Positions 24,301-37,189 of a DNA stretch of 64,000 bases are shown one piece after another. Numbering within the stretch: the stretch's first letter is position 1; every line of letters begins with the position of its first letter. The DNA comes from Carex sylvatica (taxonomy: Eukaryota; Streptophyta; Magnoliopsida; Poales; Cyperaceae): positions 62,001 to 126,000 of the forward strand of contig CAXKVR010000167.1 of NCBI GenBank assembly GCA_964058845.1, given 5' to 3'. The position numbers and the translations under genes were made by a program. The notes below the pieces were generated by a model. It did not search any database. It saw only the letters and a program-made list of their open reading frames with translations, and was not told where the DNA came from.

Positions 24301-25930
24301 AAACACCTTCCATTTGAGTGTTGTATAAGGGTTGTAAATGCCCTATGATCTTGCAATAAGGAGACACAACTCGAGTGCTCCAAGCACGTTCAATTAGAGT
24401 GTTGTATTACGATTGTAAATGCTCTATTATCTTGCAATCTGGAGACACTACTAGAGTGATCCAAACACCTTCAATTGGAGTGTTGTTTTGGGAATGTAAA
24501 TGACCTATGATCTTGCAATAATGAAACACAACTCGAGTGCTCCAAATAGGTTCAATTAGAGTGTTGTACTACGGTTGTAAATGCTCTATTATCTTGCAAT
24601 CTGGAGACTCTACTAGAGTGTTCCAAACACCTTCCATTGGAGTGTTGTACTAGGGTTGTCAATGCCCTATTATCTTGCCATCTGGAGATACTACTAGAGT
24701 GGTCCAAACACCTTCGGTTGGAGTGTTGTATTAGGATTGTAAATGCCATATTATCTTGCAATAAAAAGGCACTACTAGAGTGCTCCAAACACCTTCCATT
24801 AGAGTGTTATATTAGGGTTGTACTTGCCCTATGATCTTCCAATAAGGAGACACAACTAGAGTGCTCCAAACACGTTCAATTAGAGTGTTGTATTACGGTT
24901 GTAAATGCTCTATTATCATGCAATATGGAGACACAACTAGAGTGCTCCAAACACCTTCAATTAGAGTGTTGTATTAGGGTTGAAAATGCCCTATTTACTT
25001 GCAATATGGAGACACTACAAGACAACTCGAAACACCTTACATTGGAGTGTTCTATTAGGGTTGCAAATGCCATAATATCTTACAATCTAGAGACAGTACT
25101 GGAGTGCTCCAAAAATCTTCCATTGGAGTGTTGTATTAGGGTTGTCTTGCAATCTAGAGACACTACTAGAATGATCCAAACACCTACAATTGGAGTGTTG
25201 TATTAGGATGGTAAATGCCCTATTATCTTGCAATAAGTAGACACAACTAGAGTGCTCCAAATACGTTCAATTAGAGTGCCGTAGTACGGTTGTAATTGCT
25301 CTATTATCTTGCAATAGTGAGACACTACTAGAGTGTTCCAAACACCTTCCTTTGGAGTGTTCTATTAGGGTTGCAAATGCCCTAATATCTTACAATTTGG
25401 AGACACTACTAGAGTGCTCCAAACACCTTCCATTGGAGTGTTCAATTAGGGTTACAATGCCCTAATATCTTACAATCTGGAGACACTACTAGAGTGCTCC
25501 AAACACCTTCCATGGGAGTGTTGTATTAGAGTTGTCTTGCCATCTAGAGACACTACTAGAGTGATCCAAACACATTCAATTGGAGTATTGTTTTAGGAAG
25601 GTAAATGTCCTATGATCTTGCAATAATGAAACGCAACTCGAGTGCTCCAAATACATTCAATTAGAGTGTTGTACTACGGTTGTAAATGCTCTATTATCTT
25701 GCAATCTGGAGACTCTACTAGAGTGTTCCAAACACCTTCCATTGGAGTGTTGTATTAGGGTTGTCAATGCCCTATTATCTTGCCATCTGGAGATACTACT
25801 AGAGTGGTCCAAACACCTTCAATTAGAGTGTTATATTAGTGTTGTAAATGCTCTACTATCTTGCAATCTGGAAACACGACTTGAGTGCTCCAAAGACTAT
25901 CCATTGGAGTGTTGTATTAGGTTATAAATA
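21400..25930 (+). repeat. Higher-order repeat domain, period 1671 bp
   Basis: Equivalent strings recur at exactly +1671, for example 21583, 23254 and 24925; 22400, 24071 and 25742; 22881 and 24552. Copies are nearly identical, with rare single-base differences. A related but less exact copy lies upstream at an offset of about 1735 (19848 against 21583). The unit holds about 21 monomers including short variants. This is the most homogeneous and probably the most recently amplified part of the array. Confidence 0.9.
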
Positions 25931-26420
25931 CCGTATTATCTTGCCATCTGAAGACACTACTGAAGTGCTCCAAACACCTTCCATTAGAGTGTTATATTAG
26001 GGTTGTACTTGCCCTATGATCTTCCAATAAGGAGACACAACTAGAGTGCTCCAAGCCCGTTCAATTAGAGTGTTGTATTACGGTTGTAAATGCTCTATTA
26101 TCTTGCAATCTGGAGACACTACTAGAGTGCTCCAAACACCTTCAATTAGAGTGTTCTATTAGGGTTACAAATGCCATAATATCTTACAATCTGGAGACAC
26201 TACTAGGGTGATCCAAACACCTTCAATTGGAGTGTTGTATTAGGATTGTAAATGCCATATTATCTTGCAATAAAGAGGCACTACTAGAGTGCTCCAAACA
26301 CCTTCCATTGGAGTGTTGTATTAGGGTTGTACATGCCCTATGATCTTGCAATAAGGAGACACAACTAGAGTGCTCCAAACACGTTCAATTAGAGTGTTGG
26401 ATTACAGTTGTAAATGCTAG

Positions 26421-26492
26421 AGCACTCTAGTAGTGTCTCCATATTGCAAGATAATAGATTATCTTGCAATATGGAGACACTACTAGAATGCT
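26421..26492. repeat. Inverted duplication (35-bp arms) inside the satellite
   Basis: The left arm (26421-26455) is satellite sequence in reverse orientation. After a 2-base centre (AG) the right arm (26458-26492) continues in the normal orientation, with one mismatch over 35 bases. It is the only orientation switch I found in the array. It could fold into a long hairpin and probably records a template switch during replication. Confidence 0.85.
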
Positions 26493-29400
26493 CCAAACAC
26501 CTTCAATTAGAGTGTTGTATTAGGGTTGTAAATGCCCGGTTTACTTGCAATCTGGAGACACTACTAGACTGCTCGAAACACCTTCCATTTGTGTGTTCTA
26601 TTAGGCTTGCAAATGCCCTAATATCTTACAATCTGGAGACACTACTAGAGTGCTCCAAACACCTTCCATTGGAGTGTTGTATTAGGGTTGTTTCCATCTA
26701 GAGACACTACTAGAGTGATCCAAACACCTTCAATTGGAGTGTTGTATTAGGATTGTAAATACCCTATGATCTTGCAATAAGGAGACACAACTAGAGTGCT
26801 CCAAATATGTTAAATATGAGTGTTGTATTACTTGTAAATACTCTATTATTTTGCAATCTGGAGACACTACTAGAGTGCTCCAAACACCTTTAATTAGAGT
26901 GTTGTATTACGGTTGTAAATGCCCTATTTACTTGCAATCTGGAGACAGTACTAGACTGCTCGAAACACCGTCCATTGGAGTGTTCTATTAGGGTTGCAAA
27001 AGCCCTAATATCTTACAATCTGGAGACACTACTAGAGTGCTCCAAACACCTTCCATAGTAGTGTTGTATTAGGTTGTCTTGTCATCTAGAGACACTACAA
27101 GAGTGATCCAAACACCTCTAATTAGAGTGTTGTATTTGGATTGTAAATGCCCTATTATCTTGCAATAAAGAGGCACTACTAAAGTGCTTGAAACACCTTC
27201 CATTGGAGTGTTGTATTAGGGTTGTACATGTCCTCTTATCTTGCCATCTGAAGACACTACTAGAGTGTTCCAAACACCTTCAATTAGAGTGTTATATTAG
27301 TGTTGTAAATGTTCTACTTTCTTGCAATCTGGAAACACTACTTGATTCCTCCAAAGACCTTCCATTATAGTGTTTTATTAGGGTTGCAAATGCCCTATTA
27401 TCCTGCAATAAGGAGACACAACTAGAGTACTCCAAACACGTTTAATTGGAGAGTTGTATTACGGTTGTAAATGCCCTATTATCTTGCAATCTGGAGACAC
27501 TAATAGAGTGCTACAACCAACTTCAATATGAGTATTGTATTAGAGTTGTAAATGTCCAATTATCTTGCCAAATAAAGACACTACTGAAGTGCTCCAAACA
27601 CTTTCCATTGGAGTGTTGTATTAGGGTTGTAAATGCCCTATTATCTTGCCATCTAGAGACACAACTAGAGTGCTCCAAACACCTTCAATTAGAGTGTTGT
27701 ATTAGGATTGTAAATGCCCAGGTATCTTGCAACCTGGAGACACTAGTAGAGTAGTTCAAACACCTTCCGTGTTGTATTAGGGTTGTAAATGCCCTATTAT
27801 CTTGCCATCTGAAGAAACTACTACAGTGCTCCAAACACCTTCAATTAAAGTGTTATATAATGGTTATAAATGCCCGATTATCTTGTAATCTGGAGACACT
27901 ACTAGAGTGCTCAAAAAACCTTCCATTAGAGTGTTGTATTAGGGTTGTACATGCCCTATGATCTTGCAATAAGGAGACACAACTAAAGTGATCCAAAACA
28001 TATTCCATTGGAGTATTGTATAAGGGTTGTAAATGCCCTATTTACTTGCAATCTGGAGATACTACTAGAAATGCTCCAAACACCTTCCATTTGTGTGTCC
28101 TATTAGGCTTGCAAATGCCCTAATATCTTACAATCTGGAGACACTACTAGAGTGCTCCAAACACCTTCCATTGGAGTGTTGTATTAGGGTTGTAAATGCC
28201 CTATTATCTTGCCATCTGGAGACACTACTAGAGTGCTCCAAACACCTTCAATTAAAGTGTTGTATTAGGATTGTAAATGCCCTATTATCTTGCAATATTG
28301 AGACACTACTAGAGTAAGTCAAACACCTTCAATTAGAGTTTTTTATTAGGATTTTAAATGCCATATTATCTTGAAATAAGGAGACACTACTAGAGTGGTC
28401 CAAACACCTTCCATTGGAGAGTTGTACTAGAATTGCAAATGCCCTATTATCTTGCCTTCTGCAGATACTACTAGCGTGCTCCAAACACCATCAATTAGAG
28501 TGTTATAATTGTAAATGCTCTACTATCTTGCAATCTGGAAACACTACTTGAGTGCTCCAATGACATTACATTGGAGTGTTGTATTAGGGTCGTAAATACC
28601 CTATTATCTTGCCATATGAAGACATTACTGATGTGCTCCAAACACCTTCCGTTCAAGTGTTGTATTAGGGTGGTAAATGCCCTATTACCTTGCAATAAGG
28701 AGACACTACTAGAGTGCTCCAAACATGTTCAATTAGAGTGTTGTATTACGGTTTTAAAGGCCCAATTATCTTGCAATAAGGAGACACCACTAGAGTGCTC
28801 CAAACACCTTCCATTGGAGTGTTGTATTAGGGTTGTAAATACCCTGGTATCTTGTCATCTGAAGACATTACTGATGCGCTCCAAACATCTTCCATTGGAG
28901 TGTTGTATTAGGGTTGTAAATGCCCTGTGATCTTGCCATCTGAAGACATTACTGATGCGCTCCAAACACCTTCCATTGGAGTGTTGTATTAGGATTGTAA
29001 ATGCCCTATTATCTTGAAATAAGGAGACACTACTAGAGTGGTCCAAACACCTTCCATTTGAGTGTTGTACTAGGATTGCAAATACCCTATTATCTTGCCT
29101 TCTGGAGACACTACTAGCGTGCTCCAAACACCTTCAATTAGAGTGTTATATTAGTGTTGTAAATGCTCTACTATCTTGCAATATGGAAACACTACTTGAG
29201 TGCTCCAATGACCTTACATTGCAGTGTTGTATTAGGGTCATAAATACCCTATTATTTTCCATCTGAAGACATTACTGATGTGCTCCAAACATCTTCCATT
29301 GGAGTGTTGTACTAGGGTGGTAATACCCTATTATCTTGCAATAAGGAGACACTACTGGAGTGCTCCAACACGTTCAATTATATTACGGTTTTAAGGGTCC

Positions 29401-31289
29401 AATTATCTTGCAATAAGGAGACAGTACTAGAGTGCTCCAAACACCTAACATTGGAGTGTTGTATTAGGGTTGTAAATGCCCTATTATCTTGCCATCTGGA
29501 GACACTACTAGAGTGCTCCAAACACCTCCAATTAGAGTGTTGTATTAGGATTGTAAATGCCCTATTATCTTGCAATCTTGAGACACTACTAGAGTGATCC
29601 AAACACCTTCAATTAGAGTTTTTTATTAGGATTGTAAATGCCCTATTATCTTGAAATAAGGAGACACTACTAGAGTGGTCCAAACACCTTCCATTGAAGT
29701 GTTGTACTAGGATTGCAAATGCCCTATTATGTTGCCTTCTGGAGACACTACTAGCGTGCTCCAAACACCATCAATTAGAATGTTATATTAGTATTGTAAA
29801 TGTTCTACTATCTTGCAATCTGGAAACACTACTTGAGTGCTCGAAAGACCTGACATTGGAGTGTCCTATTAGGGTGGTAAATACCCTGTTATCTTGTCAT
29901 CTGAAGACATTACCAATGTGCTCCAAATATCTTCCATTGGATTGTTGTATTAGGGTGGTAAATGCCCTATTATCTTGCAATAAGGAGACACTGCTAGAGT
30001 GCTCCAAACACGTTCAATTAGAGTTTTGTATTACGGTTGTAAAGGCCCAATTATCTTGCAATAATGAGGCACTACTAGAGTGCTTGAAACACCTTTCATT
30101 CGAGTGTTGTATTAGGGTTGTAAATACCTTATTATCTTGCCTTCTGGAGACACTACTAGCGTGCTCCAAACACCTTCAATTAGAGTGTTATATTAGTGTT
30201 GTAAATGCTCTACTATCTTGTAATCTGGAAACACTACTTGAGTGCTCTAATGACCTTACAATGGAGTGTTGTATTAGGGTCATAAATACCCTATTATTTT
30301 CCATCTGAAGACGTTACTGATGTGCTCCAAACACCATTGGAGTGTTTTAGTAGGGTGGTAATGCCCTATTATCTTGCAATAAGGATACACTACTAGAGTG
30401 GTCCAAACACCTTCCATTTGAGTGTTGTACTAGGATTGCAAACACCCTATTATCTTGCCTTCAGGAGACACTACTAGCGTGCTCAAAACACCTTCAATTA
30501 GAGTGTTATATTAGTGTTGTAAATGCTCTACTATCTTGAAATCTGGAAACACTACTTGAGTGCTCCAATGACCATACATTGGAGTGTTTTATTAGGGTCA
30601 TAAATACCCTATTATTTTCCATCTGAAGACATTACTGATGTGCTCCAAACATCTTCCTTTCGAGTGTTGTATTAGGGTGGTAATGCCCTATTATCTTGCA
30701 AGAAGGCGACACTACTAGAGTGCTGCAAACACCTTCAATTAGAGTGTCGTATTACGATTGTAAATGTCCCATTATCTTGCAATAAGGAGACACTACTAGA
30801 GTGATCCAAACACCTTCCATTGGAGTGTTGTATTAGGGTTGTAAGTGCCATATTATCTTGCCATCTGGAGACACTACTAGCGTGCTCCAAACACCTTCAA
30901 TTAGAGTGCTATATTAGTGTTGAAAATGCTCTACTATCTAGCAATTTGGAAACACTACTTGAGTGCTCCAAACACCTTCTATTGGAGTGTTGTATTAGAG
31001 TTGTAAATGCCCTATTATCTTACAATTTGGTGACACTACTGGAGTGCTCCTAACACCTTCAATGAGATGGTTGTATTGCGATTGTAAATGCTCTATTTAC
31101 TTGCAATCTGGACACACTACTAGAATGCTCCAAACAACTTCCATTGGAGTGTTGTATTGGAGTTGTAAATGCCCTATTTTACTTGCAATCTGGAGACACT
31201 ACTAGAGTGCTCGAAACACCTTTAATTAGAGTGTTACATTAGGGTTGTAAATGCCATATTTTCTTGCCATCTTGAGACACTACTATTGT

Positions 31290-33060
31290 GCTCCAAACAC
31301 CATTGAAGTGTTGTATTAGGGTTGTAAATGCTCTATTATCTTGCAATAAGGAGACACTACTAGAGTGCTCCAAACATCTTCAATTAGAGTGTTGTATTAC
31401 GATAGTAAATGCCCTATTATCTTGCAATCTGAAGACACTAGTAGAGTGCTCCAAACACCTTCCATTGGAGTGTTGTATTAGGGTTCTAAATGCCCTATTA
31501 TCTTGCAATAAGGAGACACTTCTAGAGTGCTCCAAACACCTTCAATTGGAGTGTTGTATTACGATTGTAAATGCCTTATTATCTTGTAATCTGGAGACAC
31601 TAATAGAGTGTTCCAATCACCTTTCATTGTAGCGTGGTATTACGGTTGTAAATGCCCTATTATCTTTTCATCTGGAGACACTACTATAGTGCTCCGAACA
31701 CCTTCAATGAGAGGGTTGTATTGCGGTTGTAAATGCCCTATTTATTTGCAATCTGGAGACACTACTAGAATGTTCCGAACACCTTCCATTGGAGTGTTCT
31801 ATTAGAGTTGTAAAAGCCCTATTTACTTGCAATCTGGAGACACTACTAGAGTGCTCCAAAGACCTGACATTAGAGTGTTACATTAGGGTTGTAAATGCCA
31901 TATTTTCTTGCCATCTTGAGACACTACTATTATACTCCAAACACCTTCAATTAGAGTGTTTGTTTTGGGTTGTAAATGCCCTATTATCTTGCAATCTCAA
32001 GGCACTACAAGAGTGCTCCAAACACCTTTCATTGGAGTGTTGTATTAGGGTTGTATTTACCCTGTTATCTTGCCATGCGGAGACACTACTATAGTGCTCC
32101 AAACACCTTCCATTGAAGTGTTGTATTAGGGTTGTAAATGCCCTATTATCTTACAATAAGGAGACACTACTAGAGTGCTCCAAACATCTTCAATTAGAGT
32201 GTTGTATTACGGTAGTCAATGCCCTATTATCTTGCAATCTGCAGACACTAGTAGAGTGCTCCAAACTCCTTCCATTGGAGTGTTGTATTAGGGTTCTAAA
32301 TGCCCTATTATCTTGCAATAAGGTGACCCTTCTAGAGTGCTCCAAACACGTTTAATTAGCGTGTTGTATTACGATTGTAAATGCCCTATTATCTTGCAAT
32401 ATGGAGACACTACTAGAGTGCTCCAATCACCTTTCATTGGAGCGTGGTATTACGATTGTAAATGCCCTGTTATCTTGTTATCTGGAGGCACTACTAGAGT
32501 GCTCCAAACACCTTCAATGAGAGGGTTGTATTGCGATTGTAAATACCATATTTACTTGCAATCTGGAGACACTACTAGAATGCTCCGAACACCTTCCATT
32601 GGAGTGTTCTATTAGAGTTGTAAATGCCCTATTTACTTGCAATTTGGAGACACTACTAGAGTGCTCCAAACACCTTCAATTAGTGTGTTACTTTTGGGTT
32701 GTAAATGCCATATTTTCTTGCCATCTTGAGACACTACTATTGTGCTCAAAACACCTTCAATTGGAATGTTTGTTTTGGGTTGTAAATGCCCTATTATCTT
32801 GCAATCTCGAGGCACTACAAGAGTGCTCCAAACACCTTCCATTGGAGTGTTGTATTTACCCTATTATCTTGCCATGCGGAGACACTACTAGAGTGCTCCA
32901 AACACCTTCCATTGAAGTGTTGTATTAGAGTTGCAAATGCCCTATTATCTTGCAATAAGGAGACACTACTAGAGTGCTCCAAACATCTTCAATTAAAGTG
33001 TTGTATTACGGTAGTAAATGCCCTATTATCTTGCAATCTGCAGATACTAGTAGAGTGCTC
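31290..33060 (+). repeat. Higher-order repeat domain, period about 800-810 bp
   Basis: Variant strings at 31311, 32111 and 32910 (CATTGAAGTG context) are about 800 apart, and 31789 against 32599 is 810 apart, about ten monomers. The last copy is cut after about 150 bases by the junction at 33061. Divergence between copies is greater than in the 1671-bp domain. Confidence 0.75.
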
Positions 33061-34004
33061 CAAACCCTAAAACTGGAAATCCCAAAAATTGAGACGAAAT
33101 TGAGAGAAAAATTGGCAAATAACTAACAAGGAAGCTCAAATGACTAGTATACAAGAGTTTCAAACACAAATTTTGGGTTTAAAATGAAAATAATCGAGAG
33201 AATCCGAGGCTTCGAGAGAAAAAAAAGGAAAGAAACAATTACTGAACGGAAGGGCTATGAGAGATCTACGGCCAGTTTCTCGCTTCTACTTTCGATTTCT
33301 CGGGCCTTTAGGCGGTTTGAGAGTGGGAGGGGGCTCTCTCCTTCGTTTCTTCTTCTTTTGGTGGAACACACAGGAAAGAGGGGGAAAGGGGCGGAGGAGA
33401 AAGAGAGAAAGGAAAAGAAAGAAATCTGAGTTTCGATTAAAAATCTCTCTGAGTTGCGGACGCACTCGTTTTTAGTGCGTGTCGGCCACCCATACTCAGC
33501 CCTTGTCAGAATTCAAACGGCACAGAAAACACAGAAAAATACTCTAGTGCGGACGCACTCATTTTCAGTGCGGGTCAGTCACTCGTACTCATCACTTGGA
33601 CAGATTTTAGGATTTTAGAAAAATCACAGGAAATTGATGAGTGCGGATGCACTCAATACTTAGTCAAATTTTTCCTCAAAACGACAATCAAGAAAAGTCC
33701 GAGCCTAATGCGTCCGAATTGAAATTCAGTGCAGGTCGAGACACCCGCAATCAGGACTTAGTCAATTTTTAGAAAAAGAGCTGGAGTCAGTGCAGATCAT
33801 CCATCCGCACTCACCACTAGTGCGGACGCACTGAGCCTCTAAAGTTCCAGAAATTCATATTTTCGATACGGTTTCGATTCACACTGGATTTACTTATCTA
33901 GAGAAACCTTATTTAAGGTTTAAACATTTATTTTATTAGCACAATTTTTTATTCTTGCTTTTAATTTATTTAAAAATTAATTGTAAAAATTTCGTAACGT
34001 AACA
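33061..34004 (-). mobile_element. Truncated LTR of a second Tekay-like element
   Basis: On the minus strand, from 34004 leftward, it begins TGTTACGTTACGAAATTTTT. This resembles the start of the complete element's LTR (TGTGACGTAGCGAAATC). It holds four near-palindromes of the AGTGCGGACGCACT type at 33454-33466, 33546-33559, 33640-33653 and 33819-33832. The other end is broken at the satellite junction, where both partners share CCAAAC. No internal region, primer site or target duplication is present. Family assignment rests mainly on the shared terminus, hence moderate confidence. Confidence 0.45.
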
Positions 34005-34334
34005 CACTGTGATATGAAACCCATAACAATCTACACGTTTTCTAGTGTACTGCATGAAACATTGCAAAAAAAAATTGAACCGAAGATGAAGAAAAAAAAG
34101 TTCCTACTTTTTTTTTGGAGTAAAATAACATATTCAGAGCCCCTTTTTAGTTACGAATATTTGCAAAATTTAAATAATATACAATTGACAAATATATTTA
34201 TCTAATTAACAGCTTAGCTATTTGTTGTTAACATTTAATTAGTTTAAATTAAAAATTAATTTTAAATTTGCACACTGAGAATAGAGTATTAACAAAACCC
34301 GCCTAGGGCAGCCCATGTTCGGTCTGCCCGTGTC

Positions 34335-36311
34335 TGATAAGCATAAATTATATACATATTCGATCTAGTTTTCATCATGAAATAATACCAAATATCTTGT
34401 ATTTTGAATATAAAGAGAATAGAATACACCTAGAATCAAGTTACTGCATTTGTTTGGTTTTCATTTGCAGGAAACGAAGAAAAATGAAGAAAAATGCCCA
34501 GTGCGGACGCACGGTTTTCGATACGAACATACTAAGTACTTAGATGGATTTCTGGACGCCCGCCAATTTTAAAAAGGTATAATAAGCTATTCATCAAAAT
34601 CCGTGCAGACGCACGAATATCGATGCAGCCGCACTCTGGTCACACAGGAAAAAACCGAGTCCAGTGCGGACGCACTGTAGCAGAGCCAAAAATAGAGTCT
34701 GAACTTAAAACGGCCACAACTTTTGACTCGTAACTCTATTTTGGGTATATTACCACTTTTCGGAAAGCCAACGAGAAGATCTACAACCTGAGAATCTAAA
34801 AAAGGAAACTTGGAGTCAGTACGGATGCAGTGGATCCGCAGACAGTGAGAAATACACGTTTTCAACACGGTTTCTATTTTTAGCGAGCCAGGGATGCTTT
34901 TTGACAGCTAAACTTGGAGAAGGCAACCTGAAAAACAATCGAAAAATAGCAGCCACTAACCCCACGACTATGCATCTTGATTGGGCATAGTCTTTTGCTA
35001 TAAAGGAGGGGTTTTTTTCCATTCAAGCAATCTCTCTTCGGAGGGAGATCTCCTCGCAAAGATCAATCTCATCTCTCAAAATCTCTTCTCCACCAATACT
35101 TAGCGTAAAATTCTGCAATGAAGGAAGCAATTCAAGGAGGAAGAAGAAGAAGATTTCAAGAAGAATGCAAGAATAAGGGTTATTCATCTAGAGAAGGGTA
35201 TAATCTATTTCTCTATTTAATTTTTCTTTATTTTAGCCAATCTTTTGTAATGAATTATTTGTTGAATACTTGCATCTCCATGAGAAGCTAGTTTTCTCTC
35301 TAGGGGTTTAGGTCAATGCATGAACTTGTTTAATTTTATCTTATTCGGTTATTTATTTTTATTATGATTGTTTATTGGGATTTGATTGTTAATTTTTGAG
35401 ATTTATCATTTGTGTTGATTACATAATTAGTACTTAAAATCGATGTAGTTCCGCTTTGAATTCGAAAGAACCAAAGAAGTTAGGACGAGAGGAGAGGACC
35501 CATTATGAACACAAATACCTTAGGTTTTGATTAAGGTCTAACCAACTGTGAAATCAAACCGGAACTACAGAAATTAGGATTAGAGACTTGGTGAAGGACG
35601 TAACTGTGAAGTCAATCCCTAATTAGGACACCTAGATTGATTAAGTATTGATATGTATTTTGTGTGAACGTGATTGTTAAATATCCCTTTAGGATGGTGA
35701 CAGCCCTAAAACTCGAGGAAAATTAATCCAACCCACCAAAATACTTGTATCAATAATTAGTTGAAATAGGCTAACAAGAGCTTATGGTCTAGGTAGCTAG
35801 GATGAAGGACGTAACTGTAAAGTCCGAATTACTTAGGCACGTTATTAATTCACGAAAGTGACCCTTAATGACATATTAGGTTAGAAACCTCATCAAATCA
35901 TACATGAATTTAAACAATACTGAATAGATAGAATTAACAAGGAATTGTAGACCAAATGTCCCTAGATCTTTCCAATTCTTGAAAACAACCAAGATTCTAT
36001 TTTACTTTTCTTTTTTACTTTTATTGTTTTAAATCTCCTCTTCTCGGGTATTGAACCCAAACCTTAGGAAGTTATAACAAACAAACCCCCCAATTCTACT
36101 TTTATTGCACTTACTTTTTTTTATTATTATTTTTTGAAATTAATTAATAAAGTCTAAACCTAGTAATTGTCCATATTCCCTGTGAATCGATACCCGATAA
36201 TATACTATGCGGTAGGATTGTGCACTTGCAATCTGAACTGAAAGTATATTTAAGGTTAAAAGGTACAGTTTGCTGTACTGAAACTTTGTACTATACATTT
36301 CTAGTGCAACA
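34335..36311 (+). mobile_element. Solo LTR, Tat/Athila-like, 1977 bp, perfect 5-bp duplication
   Basis: It starts TGATAAGC and ends GTGCAACA. GTGTC flanks it on both sides (34330-34334 and 36312-36316). It contains the expected order: a motif-rich U3, a TATA box GCTATAAAGG near 34998, a purine/pyrimidine-rich leader (about 35020-35200), a long AT-rich stretch, and a terminal phrase with CCCTGTGAATCGATACCCG (36178-36196). No internal region or second LTR is present, so it is the product of LTR-LTR recombination. Assignment to Tat/Athila rests on the LTR style. Confidence 0.8.
34500..34840 (+). promoter_or_regulatory. AGTGCGGACGCACT motif cluster in the solo LTR U3
   Basis: Copies lie at 34500-34514 (AGTGCGGACGCACGG), 34603-34614 (GTGCAGACGCAC), 34624-34635 (TGCAGCCGCACT) and 34663-34676 (perfect AGTGCGGACGCACT), with a degenerate one near 34818. 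They lie 165-500 bases after the LTR start and upstream of the TATA box near 34998. The arms AGTGCG and CGCACT are perfect inverted repeats around two bases. Confidence 0.6.
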
Positions 36312-37189
36312 GTGTCCTATGCCCGGGGTACCCGTGCCCGAGCCCGGGTATAGGACGGATAAACGGGTACACGAGTAAGGGCATTAAACGGGCAGGACCC
36401 GATTTTTCAGTAAAATACACGGGTATACCCGGTCCGAATAATACCTATGCCCGCCAGACCATACTGGTACCCGCCCGGTTTATCCTTACCCGTGCCCGAA
36501 CCCATTTACGTGTGTACCATATACCCTATACCCGTGTACCCGTTTACCTATTTTTTATTTTTTATTCATTTTTTTTCAAATCCCCCCCCCCCCGCCGGTT
36601 CAAACCCGGGCCTGGACCAGCCGGACCCAACCCGTCCCATGTGTGTGTGTGTTTTTTTTTAATTAAATTTCAAATTTTATTCCCCCTCCAATATTTTCTT
36701 TAAATACACCCTCTTCCTCTCAAAAAATTCACTCTCATTCTCTCATTCTCTCAATCTCAATTCTCAAATTTTATTATTCTCAATTTTTTAATTTATTGTT
36801 TTAAAAAAAAAGTTGTAAATTTAATTCATTCTACAAATTCGCAAACGGAATTACGAAGGTATCGAAATTACGAAGTTCGGCACCTCCTGCAAGATTTTTT
36901 TCGCAAGATTTAAAGGCAACATTTATTTCATGTTAGATTAATTTATTTTTGTAGAGTACGTTTAGTTTATGCTAGATTTATTGAATATTAAGTAATTAGA
37001 TTTGTTAGATTTGTTAAATTTATTAAATAATTAGATTTGTTAGATTTATTTATGTTAGATTTGTTAGATTTATTGAATATGTTAGATTTATTTAGTTTAT
37101 GTTAGATTTGTTATATGTGATGTAATTAGATTTATTTTGAATATGTTAGATTTATTTTGAAATTCGGATTTATTTTTAATAGGTTAAAA

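Larger units (their letters stand above)
16428..33060 (+). repeat. 81-bp satellite array, right block (16.6 kb)
   Basis: It continues the left block in the same orientation. The typical monomer is 81 bp. A recurrent short variant lacks 14 bases of the AAATGCCCTATTAT part (for example near 19579 and 21323), and other monomers carry 1-3 base indels. Variant classes (CAATAAGG, CCATCTGG, CAATCTGG, GTTCAATTAGAG and so on) recur in blocks, giving higher-order periods that change along the array. Dividing total array length by 81 gives roughly 225 monomers in both blocks; I did not count them one by one. The long reading frames across it are by-products of the 27-codon period. Confidence 0.95.

Noticed and set aside
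29694..30308. 204-residue open frame and many shorter frames in the satellite as protein-coding genes
   Set aside because: The 81-bp period is a multiple of three and the monomer lacks stops in several frames on both strands, so such frames are expected by chance. Neighbouring monomers break the frame at random, and there are no promoters or domains.
3641..33060. CRISPR-like or centromeric interpretation of the array
   Set aside because: Repeats are directly adjacent without spacers in a plant genome. Nothing in the window shows centromere identity; that would need CENH3 ChIP or cytology.
36310..36360. CAGTGTCC at 36310 as the left terminus of the hAT-like element
   Set aside because: It falls at the end of the solo LTR and its duplicated GTGTC. 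The true left end, supported by the 8-bp ACTGAGAA duplication, is at 34282.
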